64,000 nucleotides of DNA, taken from NCBI RefSeq assembly GCF_036898825.1, contig NZ_JARUND010000003.1, forward strand, positions 62,001 through 126,000, in the 5' to 3' direction. The DNA comes from Streptomyces sp. B21-083. Lineage in GTDB: Bacteria; Actinomycetota; Actinomycetes; Streptomycetales; Streptomycetaceae. Each line of letters starts with the position of its first letter. The first letter of the stretch is position 1. This document shows, piece after piece, positions 1 through 8,549 of the stretch. A program made the position numbers and the translations under genes. The notes beneath the pieces were generated by a model, which was not told the origin of the DNA, made no database searches, and saw only the letters and a list, made by a program, of their open reading frames with translations.

Positions 1-1
1 G

Positions 2-1018
2 TGGGTCTTCCTGCTCAACGTCCCGGTGGCGCTGCTCTGCGCCCCCATCGCCGTACGCCATGTCCCCGAGTCCGGCGACGGCCGTACGCGGCACGGGCGC
101 TTCGACGTCCTCGGCGCGGTCCTGGGGGCCCTGGCGCTCGCCCTGGTGACGTACGCGCTGATCGAGGCCAGGTCCGGTTCCGTGTTCGTCGTCCTCGTGG
201 CGGTGGTGGGGGTCGCCGTGGGCGTGGCCTTCGTGTACGTCGAGCGGCGGCGGGCCGAGGACGCGATGATGCCGCTGGACATCTTCGCCTCGCGCCAGTT
301 CACGGCCGTCAACCTGGTCACCCTGTGCGTGTACGCGGCCTTCGGCGGCTTCTTCTTCCTCTCCGCGCTCCAGCTCCAGGTGGTGGCCGGGTTCTCGGCC
401 CTGGGCGCCGGTACGGCCCTGCTGCCGACGACCGCCCTGATGCTGCTGCTGTCGGCACGCTCGGGTGAACTGGCGGAGCGGATCGGCCCGCGCGTGCCGC
501 TGACGGTGGGACCGCTGCTGTGTGCGGCCGGGATGCTGCTGATGCTGCGGGTGGGTCCTGGGGCGTCGTACGTCGCTGATGTGCTGCCCGCCGTGCTGGT
601 GCTCGGGCTGGGCATGGTGACGCTGGTCGCGCCCCTCACGTCCAGCGTGCTGGCGTCGGTCGGCACCGAGCGGGCGGGGCTGGCGAGCGGGGTCAACAAC
701 GCGGCGGCGCGAGCGGCGGGGCTGGTGGCGGTGGCGGCGTTGCCGCTGGTCACGGGGATGGGCGCGGAGGCGTACCGGTCGGGGGCGCTGTTCGACGAGG
801 CGTTCGGGCGGGCGATGGTCGTGTGTGCGGGGATTTTGGTGGTGGGGTCGGTGGTGGCGTTCGTGACGGTGCGGAGGCCGGGGGTGGGGTGTGCGGCTCC
901 GGAGTGCCGGACGCACGGCTGCGTCACGGCTCCGCCGCTGGAGGGGGTGGGGGCGGTGGAGGAGGGTGAGGGTGACCGTCCTCTGGGGGCTGTGCCCCCA
1001 GGCCCCCCTTCGGCCTGA
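2..1018 (+). CDS. MFS drug-efflux transporter, DHA2 family, C-terminal part
   Basis: The reading frame is open from the window edge, so the 5' end of the gene lies outside. The visible 338 residues open with a WVFLLNVPVA segment typical of a mid-protein helix in 14-helix EmrB/QacA-type proton antiporters. Several more hydrophobic helices follow, then a polar C-terminal tail. The family exports drugs or dyes across the cytoplasmic membrane using the proton gradient; the substrate cannot be told. The last residues (GAVPPGPPSA) are encoded by a dispersed repeat that overlaps the stop, so the C-terminus may have been extended by that repeat. Confidence 0.85.
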   Translation, partial: WVFLLNVPVALLCAPIAVRHVPESGDGRTRHGRFDVLGAVLGALALALVTYALIEARSGSVFVVLVAVVGVAVGVAFVYVERRRAEDAMMPLDIFASRQFTAVNLVTLCVYAAFGGFFFLSALQLQVVAGFSALGAGTALLPTTALMLLLSARSGELAERIGPRVPLTVGPLLCAAGMLLMLRVGPGASYVADVLPAVLVLGLGMVTLVAPLTSSVLASVGTERAGLASGVNNAAARAAGLVAVAALPLVTGMGAEAYRSGALFDEAFGRAMVVCAGILVVGSVVAFVTVRRPGVGCAAPECRTHGCVTAPPLEGVGAVEEGEGDRPLGAVPPGPPSA

Positions 1019-1050
1019 ACGGCCTCGTCCTCAAACGCCGGACGGGCTGG
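983..1050. repeat. Streptomyces dispersed intergenic repeat with hairpin
   Basis: A perfect 8-bp stem with a 3-base loop (983-990 with 994-1001) is followed by the block at 1027-1050 containing CCTCAAACGCCGGACGGGCT. I recall this block as recurring near gene ends in many Streptomyces genomes. It sits at the 3' end of the MFS gene and may act as a terminator. The family assignment is from memory. Confidence 0.55.
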
Positions 1051-1120
1051 AGGTGCCGGCCCGGATGGAGGTGCGGCCCGGCGCGAAGCAAAGGTTCCCC
1101 GATACCCCAGACTGGAACCC

Positions 1121-1537
1121 ATGAGCCTTCACGAAAACCTGCTCGGCGGTCCGCCCCCCACCCACCTTCCCGACTACCCCGAGCCCCGCGAGCTTCTCGC
1201 GGGCGGCACCGCTCCCGCCGATGTCGCCGCGAAGTACCCCACCTCCTCCCTCGCCTGGGCCCAGCTCGCCGACGACGCGTTCGAGCGTGGCAGCGTCGTG
1301 GAGTCGTACGCCTACGCCCGTACCGGCTACCACCGCGGCCTCGACTCCCTGCGCCGCGCCGGCTGGAAGGGGCACGGCCCGGTGCCGTGGGAGCACGAGC
1401 CGAACCGTGGCTTCCTGCGGGCCCTGCACGCCCTCGCCCGCGCCGCCGGTTCCATCGGCGAGCAGGAGGAGTACGAGCGCTGCACCCAGTTCCTGAAGGA
1501 CTCCTCCCCGACCGCGGCCCAGACGCTCGGCCAGTAG
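1121..1537 (+). CDS. DUF3151 family protein
   Basis: A complete 138-residue protein starting at ATG. It is soluble, with no signal peptide or membrane segment. The run of short helices with conserved Trp/Tyr/Gly blocks (ASLAWAQLAD-like region near residues 43-52, YARTGYHRGLD near 65-75, then GWKGHGPVPWEHE) matches the actinobacterial DUF3151 family as I remember it. The helical layout recalls TPR-like proteins. No function is established. It stands alone just upstream of kynA with about 170 bases between them, so it is probably a separate transcript. Confidence 0.8.
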   Translation: MSLHENLLGGPPPTHLPDYPEPRELLAGGTAPADVAAKYPTSSLAWAQLADDAFERGSVVESYAYARTGYHRGLDSLRRAGWKGHGPVPWEHEPNRGFLRALHALARAAGSIGEQEEYERCTQFLKDSSPTAAQTLGQ

Positions 1538-1706
1538 TCACCTGCCTGTCAGCCAGCTGTCCGTAGCGCGAGACCCGTCTGTGATGGTGAACAGGCGGGC
1601 CTTGCGCGTTCAGGGCACGATTGTGTTGAATGCCCCGGGGACCGGGGCCCCCGTGTCGGAATTCGGCAGGGGCGGACCGCTACCCTGAGTACAACAGGAG
1701 ACAGCG

Positions 1707-2552
1707 ATGTCCCTCCAGGCCCAGCCCCCCGAGGCTTCGGAGCCCGAGACCCCGCATCTCGACTTCGCCGGTACCACCCCGTACGAGGACTACGTCCAGG
1801 CCGACGTCCTCACCCACCTCCAGCACACCCTCTCCGACGACCCCGGCGAGATGGTCTTCCTGGTGACGACCCAGGTCATGGAGTTGTGGTTCACGGTCAT
1901 CGTGCACGAGTGGGAGACCGCCGCGAAGGCTCTGCGCGGCGACGACGTGCCCACCGCCGTCGCCGCCCTCAAGCGTTCCGTGCGTGAGCTGGAGGCGCTG
2001 AACGCCTCGTGGCGCCCCCTCGCCCAGCTCACCCCCGCCCAGTTCAACTCGTACCGCGCCGCCCTCGGTGAGGGCTCCGGGTTCCAGTCCGCGATGTACC
2101 GGCGGATGGAGTTCCTGCTCGGCGACAAGTCCGCGTCGATGCTCGTACCGCACCGCGCCGCTCCCCGTGTGTACGCCGAGTTGGAGAAGGCGCTGCACGA
2201 ACCGAGCCTGTACGACGAGGTGTTGAGGCTGCTCGACCGGCGCGGGTACGCCGTCCCGGACGCTGTCCTGTCCCGGGACGTGTCCCAGCGGTACGAGCCC
2301 TCGGCCGAGGTCGAGGCCACCTGGACCGCCCTCTACTCCGGTGACCCGGAGGCCGAACTCGCCCGTCTCGGTGAGGCGTTGACGAACGTCGCCGAGCTGG
2401 TGTGGCGCTGGCGCAACGACCATCTCGTCGCCACCCGGCGGGCGATGGGCGCCAAGGCCGGTACCGGCGGCTCCGCCGGGGTCGCCTGGCTGGAGAAGCG
2501 GGCGCAGAAGAACGTGTTCCCCGAGCTGTGGACGGCGAGGTCCCATGTCTGA
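1707..2552 (+). CDS. kynA: Tryptophan 2,3-dioxygenase
   Basis: This heme enzyme opens the indole ring of L-tryptophan with O2 to give N-formylkynurenine, the first step of tryptophan catabolism. The 281-residue length fits bacterial TDOs. Family blocks seen are MELWF (58-62), GFQSAMYRRMEFLLG (125-139) and the heme-region segment WRWRNDHLVATRRAMG (233-248), where His239 is the likely proximal ligand, followed by GTGGSAG. The distal-pocket position, His in the VTHQ motif of characterised TDOs, reads VTTQ here (Thr55). An AGGAGA ribosome site lies before the ATG. The stop overlaps the kynU start by 8 bases, so the two genes are probably translationally coupled. Confidence 0.93.
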   Translation: MSLQAQPPEASEPETPHLDFAGTTPYEDYVQADVLTHLQHTLSDDPGEMVFLVTTQVMELWFTVIVHEWETAAKALRGDDVPTAVAALKRSVRELEALNASWRPLAQLTPAQFNSYRAALGEGSGFQSAMYRRMEFLLGDKSASMLVPHRAAPRVYAELEKALHEPSLYDEVLRLLDRRGYAVPDAVLSRDVSQRYEPSAEVEATWTALYSGDPEAELARLGEALTNVAELVWRWRNDHLVATRRAMGAKAGTGGSAGVAWLEKRAQKNVFPELWTARSHV

Positions 2553-3759
2553 GCTGCTGCCCTCGAAGACGGAGGTCGCCGCGGGACTGGACTCACGCGA
2601 CGAACTCGCCAAGGTACGCGCCAAGTTCGTGCTCGACTACGGCGTCACCTACCTGGACGGGAACTCGCTCGGCGCGCTGCCCGCGTCCGTCCCCGGCCGG
2701 CTCGACGACGTCGTGCGCCGGGAGTGGGGCGAGCTGCGCATCCGGTCCTGGGACGAGAGCGGCTGGTGGACCGCGCCCGAGCGGATCGGTGACCTTATCG
2801 CTCCGCTGGTGGGTGCGGCGGCCGGACAGGTCGTCGTAGGCGACTCGACAAGTGTCAATGTTTTCAAGGCACTTGTGGGTGCTGTCAGGCTGGCGGAGGG
2901 TGGTGAGGGGAGTGGTCGTGACGAGATTCTCGTCGATGCCAACACCTTTCCCACCGACGGTTACATCGCCGAGTCCGCCGCCCGGATGACCGGTTGCACC
3001 CTGCGTGCGCTCGAACCGGGCGCTGTGGCAGGGGAGTTGAGTGAGCGTACCGCCGCTGTCCTGCTCAACCACGTCGACTACCGCACGGGTCGGCTGCACG
3101 ACCTGCCCGCCCTCACGGCCGCTATCCACGCGTCCGGTGCCCTGGCCGTCTGGGACCTGTGCCACAGCGCGGGCGCCCTGCCGGTCGGGCTGGACGAGCA
3201 CGGGGTGGACCTCGCCGTGGGGTGTACCTACAAGTACCTGAACGGCGGGCCCGGTTCGCCCGCCTATCTGTACGTCCGTCAGGAGCATCAGGAGCGGTTC
3301 GACTCGCCCCTGCCGGGCTGGACCTCGCACGCCGACCCCTTCGGCATGCGGCCGGAGTACGCCCCCGCCCCGGGTGCGACACGTGGGCGCGTCGGTACGC
3401 CGGACATCCTCTCGATGCTCGCGCTGGAGTCGGCGCTGGAGGTGTGGGAGGGGGTCGACATCGACGCCGTACGGGCCAAGTCCCTCGCCCTGACCGACTT
3501 CTTCCTGGAGTGCGTCGACGAGTACGTCCCGGAGGGGCGCGTCGAGTCGGTGACGCCGGACGCGCATGCCGAGCGCGGGAGTCAGATCGCGCTGCGGTGC
3601 TCCGACGCCGGTGAGGTGATGGCGCGGCTCGTCGAGCGGGGCGTCGTCGGTGACTTCCGGCGGCCGGACGTGCTGCGGTTCGGGTTCACGCCGCTGTACG
3701 TCGGGTTCGCGGACGTGGAGCGGGCGGCCCGGGTGCTGGGCGAGGTCGTCGCCGGCTGA
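2545..3759 (+). CDS. kynU: Kynureninase
   Basis: This PLP enzyme cleaves L-kynurenine to anthranilate and alanine. The 404-residue length is typical. Signature parts are YLDGNSLG (37-44), WDLCHSAG (203-210; Asp204 and His207 contact the cofactor) and the PLP lysine Lys230 in the motif TYKYLNGGPG. The gene overlaps kynA by 8 bases. With the formamidase-like hydrolase downstream, the three genes would convert tryptophan to anthranilate. No kynurenine 3-monooxygenase is visible here, so the anthranilate branch rather than NAD synthesis is the likely route. Confidence 0.93.
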   Translation: MSELLPSKTEVAAGLDSRDELAKVRAKFVLDYGVTYLDGNSLGALPASVPGRLDDVVRREWGELRIRSWDESGWWTAPERIGDLIAPLVGAAAGQVVVGDSTSVNVFKALVGAVRLAEGGEGSGRDEILVDANTFPTDGYIAESAARMTGCTLRALEPGAVAGELSERTAAVLLNHVDYRTGRLHDLPALTAAIHASGALAVWDLCHSAGALPVGLDEHGVDLAVGCTYKYLNGGPGSPAYLYVRQEHQERFDSPLPGWTSHADPFGMRPEYAPAPGATRGRVGTPDILSMLALESALEVWEGVDIDAVRAKSLALTDFFLECVDEYVPEGRVESVTPDAHAERGSQIALRCSDAGEVMARLVERGVVGDFRRPDVLRFGFTPLYVGFADVERAARVLGEVVAG

Positions 3760-3768
3760 GTTCTGTTC

Positions 3769-3812
3769 GGACTCGGGCTCGGGTCCAGGTTGGGGCTTGG
3801 ACTCGGGCTCGG
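3769..3812. repeat. Two 14-bp direct repeats after kynU
   Basis: GGACTCGGGCTCGG occurs at 3769-3782 and again at 3799-3812, in G-rich sequence just after the kynU stop. It is a simple local duplication with no clear role. Confidence 0.5.
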
Positions 3813-4028
3813 ACGTAATCGGCGACGGTCGGCGTGAAGCACGCGCCGGCCGTCGCCGCCGTACGGGCTGGCCGCCTTCGCGGCGCGGGTGCGGCGGCCG
3901 GAGCCGGGGACGCACACCGTGCGTGACTTCCGCGTGTCAACGCATGTCACGGGGCTGATAGCGTCCCCGGCGACGGCCGGATCATCTCCAGGTCCGCCAA
4001 ATCCTTTACGTCGCTGAGAGGTTGGAGC

Positions 4029-4934
4029 ATGCCGGACGATGCCGTAGCACGGGAGCACGGCGCCGCGGGGGCCGGTGCCTCGGCCGCGCGCGCGGCGGAA
4101 GAGGAGTCGGCCTTCTCGCACCCGCCCGTCGACCCCGACGCCACCGCCGCGTACGGCGACCACCCCGACCAGGTGATCGACTTCTACGCCCCGCAGGGCC
4201 CCCGGTCACTGCCGGACGACAGGAGCGCGCCGCTGGTCGTCGTGGTGCACGGAGGTGCCTGGCGGGCGCCGTACGACCGTCGGCACATCACGCCGTTCGC
4301 CGGGTTCCTGGCCCGGCGCGGGTTCGCCGTGGCCAACGTGGAGTACCGGCGGGGCACGGACGACCCCGCCGTCGCCGGGCGCTGGCCCGACACCTTCGAC
4401 GACATAGCGGCGGGGCTGGACGCCCTGCCCGCGCTCGCGGCGGCCCACCTTCCGCAGGCCGACCCGCGCCGCATGGTCGTCACCGGGCACTCGGCGGGCG
4501 GACACCTGGCCCTGTGGGTCGCCGCCCGGCACCTCCTCCCGACCGACGCGCCCTGGTTCCTGGCCCGTCCCGCCCCGCTGCGCGGTGTGGTCGCCCTCGC
4601 CCCGATCGCGGACTTCGGCGTCGCCGCGAAGCTGGACGTCTGCTCCGGCGCCGTACATCAACTCCTGGGCGGAGAAGGGGAGTTCGCCGAGCGGCAGCCC
4701 TACGCCGACCCGGCGCTGCTGCTCCCCACCGGCATCGCGACCACCCTCGTACAGGGGCGCGCCGACACGGTCGTACCGGAGATCGTCGCCGAGTCGTACG
4801 CGGACGCGGCGGCGAAGGCCGGCGAGGTGGTCGGAGTGACCCTGCTGGCGGACGTCGGTCACTTCCCGCTGATCGACCCGGTGGCGGACGCGTGCGCGGT
4901 GGTCGCGGAGGAGATCGCCCAGCTGGCCTGGTGA
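4029..4934 (+). CDS. Alpha/beta hydrolase, probable kynurenine formamidase
   Basis: A 301-residue esterase/lipase-fold hydrolase. HGGAW at residues 74-78 is the oxyanion-hole motif of the HGGXW group, which includes kynurenine formamidases. The nucleophile is Ser155 in GHSAGG, and Asp246 and His278 complete a plausible triad. The position 270 bases after kynA-kynU, in the same direction, supports hydrolysis of N-formylkynurenine to kynurenine and formate. Sequence alone cannot exclude another carboxylesterase role. The first 30 residues are Ala-rich and probably disordered. The start at 4029 has GAGAGGTTGGAGC just upstream. Confidence 0.8.
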   Translation: MPDDAVAREHGAAGAGASAARAAEEESAFSHPPVDPDATAAYGDHPDQVIDFYAPQGPRSLPDDRSAPLVVVVHGGAWRAPYDRRHITPFAGFLARRGFAVANVEYRRGTDDPAVAGRWPDTFDDIAAGLDALPALAAAHLPQADPRRMVVTGHSAGGHLALWVAARHLLPTDAPWFLARPAPLRGVVALAPIADFGVAAKLDVCSGAVHQLLGGEGEFAERQPYADPALLLPTGIATTLVQGRADTVVPEIVAESYADAAAKAGEVVGVTLLADVGHFPLIDPVADACAVVAEEIAQLAW

Positions 4935-5095
4935 GTGAGCACGGGTGAGGTGGGGAGGGACCGAGTACGCTCGCGGAACACGTGGGTCCCCCTCGTAGCC
5001 GTCTCCCGGCGGGCGCCGTAGTACCTGAGACGGACGGCGGAGAACCCCTCTCACTGCTGACGACCGGGGCCCGCCCGCCGCCTACCTTGCTGTAT

Positions 5096-6481
5096 GTGAC
5101 TGAGACGACCTATATGCAGACGAATCCCGAGCTGAAGCCGGCTGGCGAGGGTCTGTCGCGCAGCCCCGAGTTCCGGCTGGCCATGGACGCGCTGGCCGGG
5201 CTGCGCGCGGACCTGCTGGACGACGCCTTCGCCTACCGCCCGCTGCCCCCGAGGAACAAGCCCGGCCGGATCGCATGGGTGCTGCCCCGGCGGCTGCGCC
5301 ACTATGCGGTCTGGACGCCCCACGCCCTGGTGGGCGCGGCCGGGCTGCTGGCCATGTTCGTGTCCTTCGCCGACAACGACGGGAATTCGGGCAGAGCGCT
5401 GGTGATGACCGTCTTCTCGCTGGGGCCGATCCTGCTGACGCTGGTCCGGCCGGCAGGCGCCTTCTGGTTCTCCCTGGTGTCGATCCCGATCGTCGCCGCG
5501 CTCGGCCCGTCATACAGCGGCGACTGGCCCTGGAGGCCCGCGAGTTTCGTCGCTCACCTGGTGGTGCTGACGGTCGTCGCCGCTCGGACCCGGCCGCGTA
5601 CGGCCGCCTGGATGTGGGTGCTGACGGTGGCGTACGGCATGGCCGCCGACGCGTCCCACGACGCCCTCTACGACGGTTACTACTTCGTCAGCAACCTCGT
5701 TCCCTTCCTCTTCGTCTCCGCACTGTCACTGCTCGTGGTGACCGTGCTGCTGGTGCGCCGGGCCGCCGAGCAGGAGGTGACCGCCCAGCAGACGGTGACA
5801 GCGCACGAGCGGTCCAAGCGCACCCTGCTGGAGGAACGCACCACCATCGCCCGCGAGTTGCACGATGTCGTCGCGCACCACATGTCGGTCGTCGCCATCC
5901 AGGCGGAGGCGGCGCCCTACCGGGTGGAGAACCCGCCCGAGGAACTGGCGAAGGCCTTCGCGACGATCCGCGAGAACGCGGTGGCCGCGCTCACCGAGCT
6001 GCGCCGGGTCCTGGGCGTCGTACGCGCGGAGGACTACGAGGCTCCCGACGCCCCGCAGCCCACCCTGGCCGACCTCGACGGGCTCCTCACGAACGTGCGG
6101 GACGCGGGTCTCGCCGTCGACAAGGTGGTGACGGGCGCGGTACGTGAACTCCCGCAGGGCGTCGAGCTGTCGGCGTACCGGATCGTGCAGGAGGCGCTCA
6201 GCAACACGCTCCGGCACGCGCCGGGCGCCAGCGCACGGGTCGAAATCGGTTACGTGCTCGGCGGGTTGGGCCTTCGGGTCGTCAACGGCCCCGCTGCGGA
6301 GGTGTCGTTCGTGAAGCAGACTCCGACCGAGGGCGCAGGCCAGGGCCTCACGGGGATGCGCGAGCGCGTCGCCATGCTGAACGGCGCGATGACGACGGTC
6401 CCGGCCGCCGACGGGGGCTACGAGGTCACGGTCTTCCTCCCGGTGGCGAGCACCACGGGCGAGGACGGAGAGGGAGCATGA
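5096..6481 (+). CDS. Sensor histidine kinase, NarL-type (HisKA_3)
   Basis: A membrane sensor kinase of 461 residues from the GTG at 5096; ATG 5114 is an alternative, and the frame is open further upstream from 4982. An N-terminal cytoplasmic stretch is followed by about five hydrophobic helices, then a coiled coil. The phosphoacceptor block is RELHDVVAHHMSVVAIQAEA with His in ELHD, typical of HisKA_3. A C-terminal HATPase domain ends near GLTGMRERVAMLNG. It autophosphorylates and passes phosphate to the regulator encoded next, whose ATG overlaps this stop (ATGA). No separate extracytoplasmic sensor domain is seen, so the signal may be sensed in the membrane. Confidence 0.88.
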   Translation: MTETTYMQTNPELKPAGEGLSRSPEFRLAMDALAGLRADLLDDAFAYRPLPPRNKPGRIAWVLPRRLRHYAVWTPHALVGAAGLLAMFVSFADNDGNSGRALVMTVFSLGPILLTLVRPAGAFWFSLVSIPIVAALGPSYSGDWPWRPASFVAHLVVLTVVAARTRPRTAAWMWVLTVAYGMAADASHDALYDGYYFVSNLVPFLFVSALSLLVVTVLLVRRAAEQEVTAQQTVTAHERSKRTLLEERTTIARELHDVVAHHMSVVAIQAEAAPYRVENPPEELAKAFATIRENAVAALTELRRVLGVVRAEDYEAPDAPQPTLADLDGLLTNVRDAGLAVDKVVTGAVRELPQGVELSAYRIVQEALSNTLRHAPGASARVEIGYVLGGLGLRVVNGPAAEVSFVKQTPTEGAGQGLTGMRERVAMLNGAMTTVPAADGGYEVTVFLPVASTTGEDGEGA

Positions 6482-7155
6482 GCCCCGCCCGTATGATCCG
6501 CGTGCTGGTCGTGGACGACCAGATGATGGTCCGTGAGGGCTTTTCCGTACTGCTGAACGCGATGCCGGACATCGAGGTCGTCGGCGAGGCGGTGAACGGC
6601 CGGGAGGCGGTGGACCGGGTGCGTGAACTCGCCCCGGACGTCGTCCTGATGGACATCCGGATGCCCGAACTGAACGGTATCGAGGCGACCCGGGAGATCG
6701 TCGCGGCGGACGCCACGGCGAAGATCCTGGTGCTGACGACGTTCGACCTCGACGAGTACGTGTACCAGGCGCTGCGGGCGGGCGCGTCGGGCTTCCTGCT
6801 GAAGGACGCCTCCGCACGCCAACTGGCGGACGGGGTAAGGGTGGTGGCCGCCGGTGAGGCGCTGCTCGCCCCCTCGGTCACCCGGCGCCTGATCACGGAG
6901 TTCTCGAAACTCGCCGAGGCGCCGCGCTATCTGCCGGGCGCGCAGGCGGCGTACGGCGAGCTGACCGATCGGGAGACCGAGGTGCTCGTGCTGATCGCGC
7001 AGGGGCTGTCGAACGTGGAGATCGCCGGGCGGCTGGTGGTCGCCGAGTCGACGATCAAGACGCACGTCAGCCGCATCCTGGTGAAACTGGGCCTGCGGGA
7101 CCGTACGCAGGCGGCGGTGTTCGCGTACGAGGCACGACTGGTGACGCCGGGGTGA
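6478..7155 (+). CDS. Response regulator, NarL/LuxR family
   Basis: A 225-residue two-domain regulator. The receiver domain has acidic residues VVDD (11-14) and phosphoacceptor Asp59 in VLMDIRMPELNG. A LuxR-type helix-turn-helix follows (LTDRETEVLVLIAQGLSNVEIA, then STIKTHVSRILVKL). The 4-base overlap with the upstream kinase gene shows they form a pair. Targets are unknown; neighbouring kyn or P450 genes are possible but nothing in the sequence proves this. Confidence 0.92.
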   Translation: MSPARMIRVLVVDDQMMVREGFSVLLNAMPDIEVVGEAVNGREAVDRVRELAPDVVLMDIRMPELNGIEATREIVAADATAKILVLTTFDLDEYVYQALRAGASGFLLKDASARQLADGVRVVAAGEALLAPSVTRRLITEFSKLAEAPRYLPGAQAAYGELTDRETEVLVLIAQGLSNVEIAGRLVVAESTIKTHVSRILVKLGLRDRTQAAVFAYEARLVTPG

Positions 7156-7228
7156 CATGGGAACGGGGCAGGGTGGGCGACATGGGTACGGGACAGGGTG
7201 GGTGACGTGGGAACGGGGCGAGGCGGGT
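7154..7228. repeat. Three tandem 25-bp repeats between convergent genes
   Basis: Units run 7154-7178, 7179-7203 and 7204-7228; each starts GACRTGGG and has ACGGG in the middle. The array begins inside the response-regulator stop codon and ends at the first base of the next gene's stop on the other strand, so it fills the whole intergenic gap. Confidence 0.85.
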
Positions 7229-8373
7229 CATCTGCGCCCGAGGTAGACGCGCAGCGCCCGCTGCAGCATCCGGCCCTGGCTGCCCACCGGTAGTTCCCAC
7301 TCCCCGAGGTACTCCACGGGTCGGCCGCCGGCGCCCGTCTTGAAGCGGAGCCGGCCGAGGAGGCGGTCCTCGGTGAGGGCGGGGGTGATGGAACGCAGGT
7401 CGTACGTCTCGGCGCCCGCCGCCCGCGCGTCGCACAGCATGCGCCACAACAGGGCGCTGCTGGGCCGCAGTTCGCGTCCCAGACGGCCGGACGCGGCGTA
7501 CGAGTGCCAGACGCGGGAGCCGACGCTGATCATGAGGGCACCGGAGAGCACCTGACTGTCGCACTCGGCGAGGTAGAGGCGGAGCCGGTCGTGGTCCTCC
7601 TCGTTCAGGGCCCGCCACATGCGCCGGAAGTAGTCCGATGGGCGTGCCTTGAAGCCGTCGTGGGCGGCGGTCGCGGCGTACAGGCGGTGGAAGTCGGGCA
7701 GGTCGGCGTCCGAGCCCCACAGGACCCGGACGCCCGCCCGCTCGGACGTGACCAACGACTGTTCCCAGTGCGGGGCGAGAGCTTCACGAAGGTCGTCCAC
7801 CGAGCGCCCCGCCAGTGGGATGTGGCAGCCGAAGCGCGGCTGGCCCAGGCCGAAACCGCTGCCGTCGTCCTCCGCGCACGGCCGCCACCCGAGCCGCCGC
7901 AGCCGCTCCCCGGCGTCGAGGGCGCGGCCGTCGATCTCCGCCACGGGAAGATCGTGCAGATGTCGTACGCCGGGGTCGGCGAGGCCCGCCGTGACGGTGG
8001 CCGCGTCCCACTGGCGTACGACCAGGGGTGGTCCTATCCGTACCGAGAACGCCCCGATCCGCTCCAGGTGGGCGACGAGCGGGTCCAGCCAGCGTTCCAG
8101 CCGCGGGGCCCGCCAGTCGATCGCGGGTCCGTCGGGAAGGTACGCGAGATAGCGCCGGGTCCCCGGCAGTGGCCGGTACAGGACGAGCGCCGCCGCGACC
8201 ATCGCCCCGCCCACGGGCATCGCCTCGTCCTCGAACCAGCCGACGCTCTCCGGCAGCCAGTCGGGCTTCACGCCGCCCCACTCGGGGATCTGGAGATGGC
8301 TCGCGTCGGGAGACAGCAGCAGATGGGCCAGATGCTCCTCCCGCGTGATCTCCCGCACGTACAGGCTGGTCAT
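7228..8373 (-). CDS. FemX/FemAB-like aminoacyl or GNAT-fold transferase
   Basis: A 381-residue protein starting at the ATG at 8373, which has an AGGAG site nine bases upstream; a GTG 30 bases earlier is also in frame. The N-terminus (SHLQIPEWGGVKPDW) and C-terminal half (YFRRMWRALNEED, then GALMISVGSRVWHSYAASG) match the double-GNAT fold of FemABX proteins. These add glycine or another residue from aminoacyl-tRNA to lipid II when building peptidoglycan cross-bridges. No signal peptide is present, consistent with action at the inner face of the membrane. Streptomyces carry several paralogues, so this may not be the main FemX. Confidence 0.75.
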   Translation of the reverse strand: MTSLYVREITREEHLAHLLLSPDASHLQIPEWGGVKPDWLPESVGWFEDEAMPVGGAMVAAALVLYRPLPGTRRYLAYLPDGPAIDWRAPRLERWLDPLVAHLERIGAFSVRIGPPLVVRQWDAATVTAGLADPGVRHLHDLPVAEIDGRALDAGERLRRLGWRPCAEDDGSGFGLGQPRFGCHIPLAGRSVDDLREALAPHWEQSLVTSERAGVRVLWGSDADLPDFHRLYAATAAHDGFKARPSDYFRRMWRALNEEDHDRLRLYLAECDSQVLSGALMISVGSRVWHSYAASGRLGRELRPSSALLWRMLCDARAAGAETYDLRSITPALTEDRLLGRLRFKTGAGGRPVEYLGEWELPVGSQGRMLQRALRVYLGRR

Positions 8374-8549
8374 GGGTGGGTACTCCTGTTCGGGGGCGGC
8401 CACCCTAAGCCGGGGATCACCGGGCGGGTCAAGAGCCCGCGGGAGAAGGTTCGCCGACGGGGAGCCGAACTCCGCCCTCCGGCGGCCCGCGTCGCCGTAC
8501 GGTGGGACGTCCCTGGTCAGATGGGGGTGGCTCGGGCTAGCGTCCGTGC

